Part shown: piece after piece, positions 62,998-64,000 of the stretch
Layout: every line of letters begins with the position of its first letter
Numbering within the stretch: the first letter of the stretch is position 1
NCBI RefSeq assembly: GCF_002018875.1
Contig: NZ_MVOL01000017.1
Location: forward strand, 62,001 to 126,000
Origin: Pseudomonas sp. MF4836
Lineage (GTDB): Bacteria; Pseudomonadota; Gammaproteobacteria; Pseudomonadales; Pseudomonadaceae
Length of the DNA stretch: 64,000 nucleotides
Direction: 5' to 3'
Translations under genes and position numbers: made by a program
Notes under the pieces: generated by a model
The model's database searches: none
Told to the model about the DNA's origin: nothing
The model's input: only the letters and a program-made list of their open reading frames with translations

Positions 62998-63328
62998 TCT
63001 GAACCTCAATCAGCAATCGGAAATTTAGCAAAACGCAAAACCCTCTATCCCTGGCCATCTTGTTCTGCACGACGAAGCTTAAAATCAACGAAAAATCCTA
63101 CAAACAATAAGGATAAGTCGACATACAGCCTTAACAGTCCACGGAAATCACGGCCTATCCCCTGATTATCTATAGAACTGAAACACCTTGTTTTAGTCAT
63201 CATGCTGAATAGCATTCTCCATATTGAAAACAAAATCAACTTGAAGTAGCTTCGACATCCACAGCACGACTCACACCGCCGACAACGACGGAGGCCTGTT
63301 TTTTCTAGAGATGAGGAATGACTGACAA
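62998..63328. other. divergent promoter region of the CoA-ester operon
   Basis: This is a 331-base A/T-richer gap between the SDR-led minus-strand operon and the plus-strand CoA-transferase. No gene is evident. It is the expected site for the IclR-type regulator and two promoters, but I could not define an operator by eye. Confidence 0.5.
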
Positions 63329-64000
63329 ATGAACACGAACACCAGCAAGCGCCCCTTGGAGGGCGTGCGTGTACTGGACCTCTCCCGCGTACTGGCAGGC
63401 CCATGGTGCACGCAGATATTGGGAGATTTCGGCGCCGACGTGGCCAAGATCGAAATGGTCGGGGTGGGTGATGACACCCGCAGGTGGGGACCTCCATTCC
63501 TTCCCGAGGACAGCGAGGGCGGGCCAGGTGAAAGCGCCTATTACCTTGGCTGCAACAGGAACAAGCGCTCCGCGGCGATCGATATCGCTGACCCGGCAGG
63601 CGCCGACCTGATCCGGCGCCTTGCGGCACAGGCCGATATCCTGGTTGAAAATTTCCGGGTCGGCGGGCTGAAAAAATACCAGCTCGACTACGAGAGCCTG
63701 CGAGCCATCAACCCTAAATTGGTCTATTGCTCCATCACCGGCTTCGGCCAGGACGGCCCGTACGCAGACCGCGGCGGTTATGACTTCATCGCCCAGGGCA
63801 TGGGCGGCCTCATGAGTATCACCGGCGATCGGGATGCCGCTCCCACCAAGGTCGGGGTCGCCATCACCGACCTGACTACCGGTATCTACGCCAACGTCTC
63901 GGTGCTGATCGCCCTGCGTCACGCAGAGAAAACCGGCATCGGCCAGCACATCGACTGTTCGCTGCTCGATACCCAGATTGCCATGCTCGCCAATCAGGCC
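63329..64000 (+). CDS. class III (CaiB/BaiF) CoA-transferase, partial at window edge
   Basis: The first 224 residues of a formyl-CoA-transferase-type enzyme are visible: LEGVRVLDLSRVLAGPWCTQILGDFGADVAKIE, GCNRNKRSAAIDI, ILVENFRVGGLKKY, YCSITGFGQDGPY and YDFIAQGMGGLMSITG. The catalytic Asp lies in VGVAITDLTTGIYA. It is divergent from the catabolic operon, with GAGGAATG upstream of the ATG. It could move CoA from a donor such as acetyl- or succinyl-CoA onto the substrate acid; this role is inferred. The 3' end is outside the window. Confidence 0.87.
   Translation, partial: MNTNTSKRPLEGVRVLDLSRVLAGPWCTQILGDFGADVAKIEMVGVGDDTRRWGPPFLPEDSEGGPGESAYYLGCNRNKRSAAIDIADPAGADLIRRLAAQADILVENFRVGGLKKYQLDYESLRAINPKLVYCSITGFGQDGPYADRGGYDFIAQGMGGLMSITGDRDAAPTKVGVAITDLTTGIYANVSVLIALRHAEKTGIGQHIDCSLLDTQIAMLANQA

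Noticed and set aside
51616..63009. Ethylmalonyl-CoA pathway for acetate assimilation
   Set aside because: Mcd-like and lyase genes are present, but crotonyl-CoA carboxylase/reductase and ethylmalonyl-CoA mutase are absent; the Mct/Meh genes point to the mesaconyl-C4/citramalyl branch instead.

Overview
The window comes from a Pseudomonas chromosome, most likely of the P. fluorescens lineage. It is GC-rich, and it carries an aprA-inh-aprDEF-lipase secretion operon, a mexS/mexT pair, a DUF1652 protein, a FAN1-type VRR-NUC nuclease and a FeaR/FeaB pair, all in typical Pseudomonas form. It is mostly chromosomal accessory and catabolic DNA. I see one insertion sequence and no tRNA, rRNA or CRISPR array.

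Layout. 1-3.8 kb: the start of a nuclease-helicase fusion overlapping a FAN1 nuclease, then small lipoproteins. 3.8-15.3 kb: a minus-strand type I secretion operon in the order aprA (serralysin), aprI (inhibitor), aprD-aprE-aprF (ABC exporter) and two RTX lipase/polyurethanase genes (PueB-like, then TliA/PueA-like). An IS5-family element sits between aprI and aprD; its 4-bp target duplication contains the aprI stop codon. 15.6-33.4 kb: amine, amino-acid and peptide catabolism. This holds a P1-family aminopeptidase with permease and LuxR regulator, a feaR/DUF3156/permease/feaB set for phenylacetaldehyde oxidation, a divergent group with two class III aminotransferases, a MoaF-family protein, an SDR and a LuxR regulator, and then a polyamine-binding protein with cupin, FAD oxidase and SnoaL-AraC regulator. 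33.7-41.6 kb: DUF1652, a UvrD-like helicase, pirin, pgm, and divergent mexS/mexT.

41.5-46.1 kb is the most unusual part: a complete His-Xaa-Ser radical-SAM peptide-modification system (hxsD, hxsB, hxsC, hxsA, plus a small unknown gene). It is bounded by two ~195-bp direct repeats. The first repeat starts inside the last codons of mexT and the second carries a copy of those codons, so the cassette looks like a discrete insertion beside mexT.

46.3-51.5 kb holds an amino-acid-type chemoreceptor, an SDR, a LysR regulator and an aldo/keto reductase. 51.6-64 kb is a minus-strand CoA-ester catabolic operon under an IclR regulator. It combines one beta-oxidation set (fused acyl-CoA dehydrogenase, split MaoC hydratase, SDR, thiolase) with the genes expected for methylsuccinyl-CoA -> mesaconyl-C1-CoA -> mesaconyl-C4-CoA -> citramalyl-CoA -> acetyl-CoA + pyruvate (Mcd-, Mct-, Meh- and citramalyl-CoA-lyase-like). 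A 3-methyladipate-like substrate would fit this gene set exactly; that is my inference. The Meh-like gene carries an apparent 1-bp frameshift near its 3' end. A divergent class III CoA-transferase, cut by the window edge, could activate the substrate.
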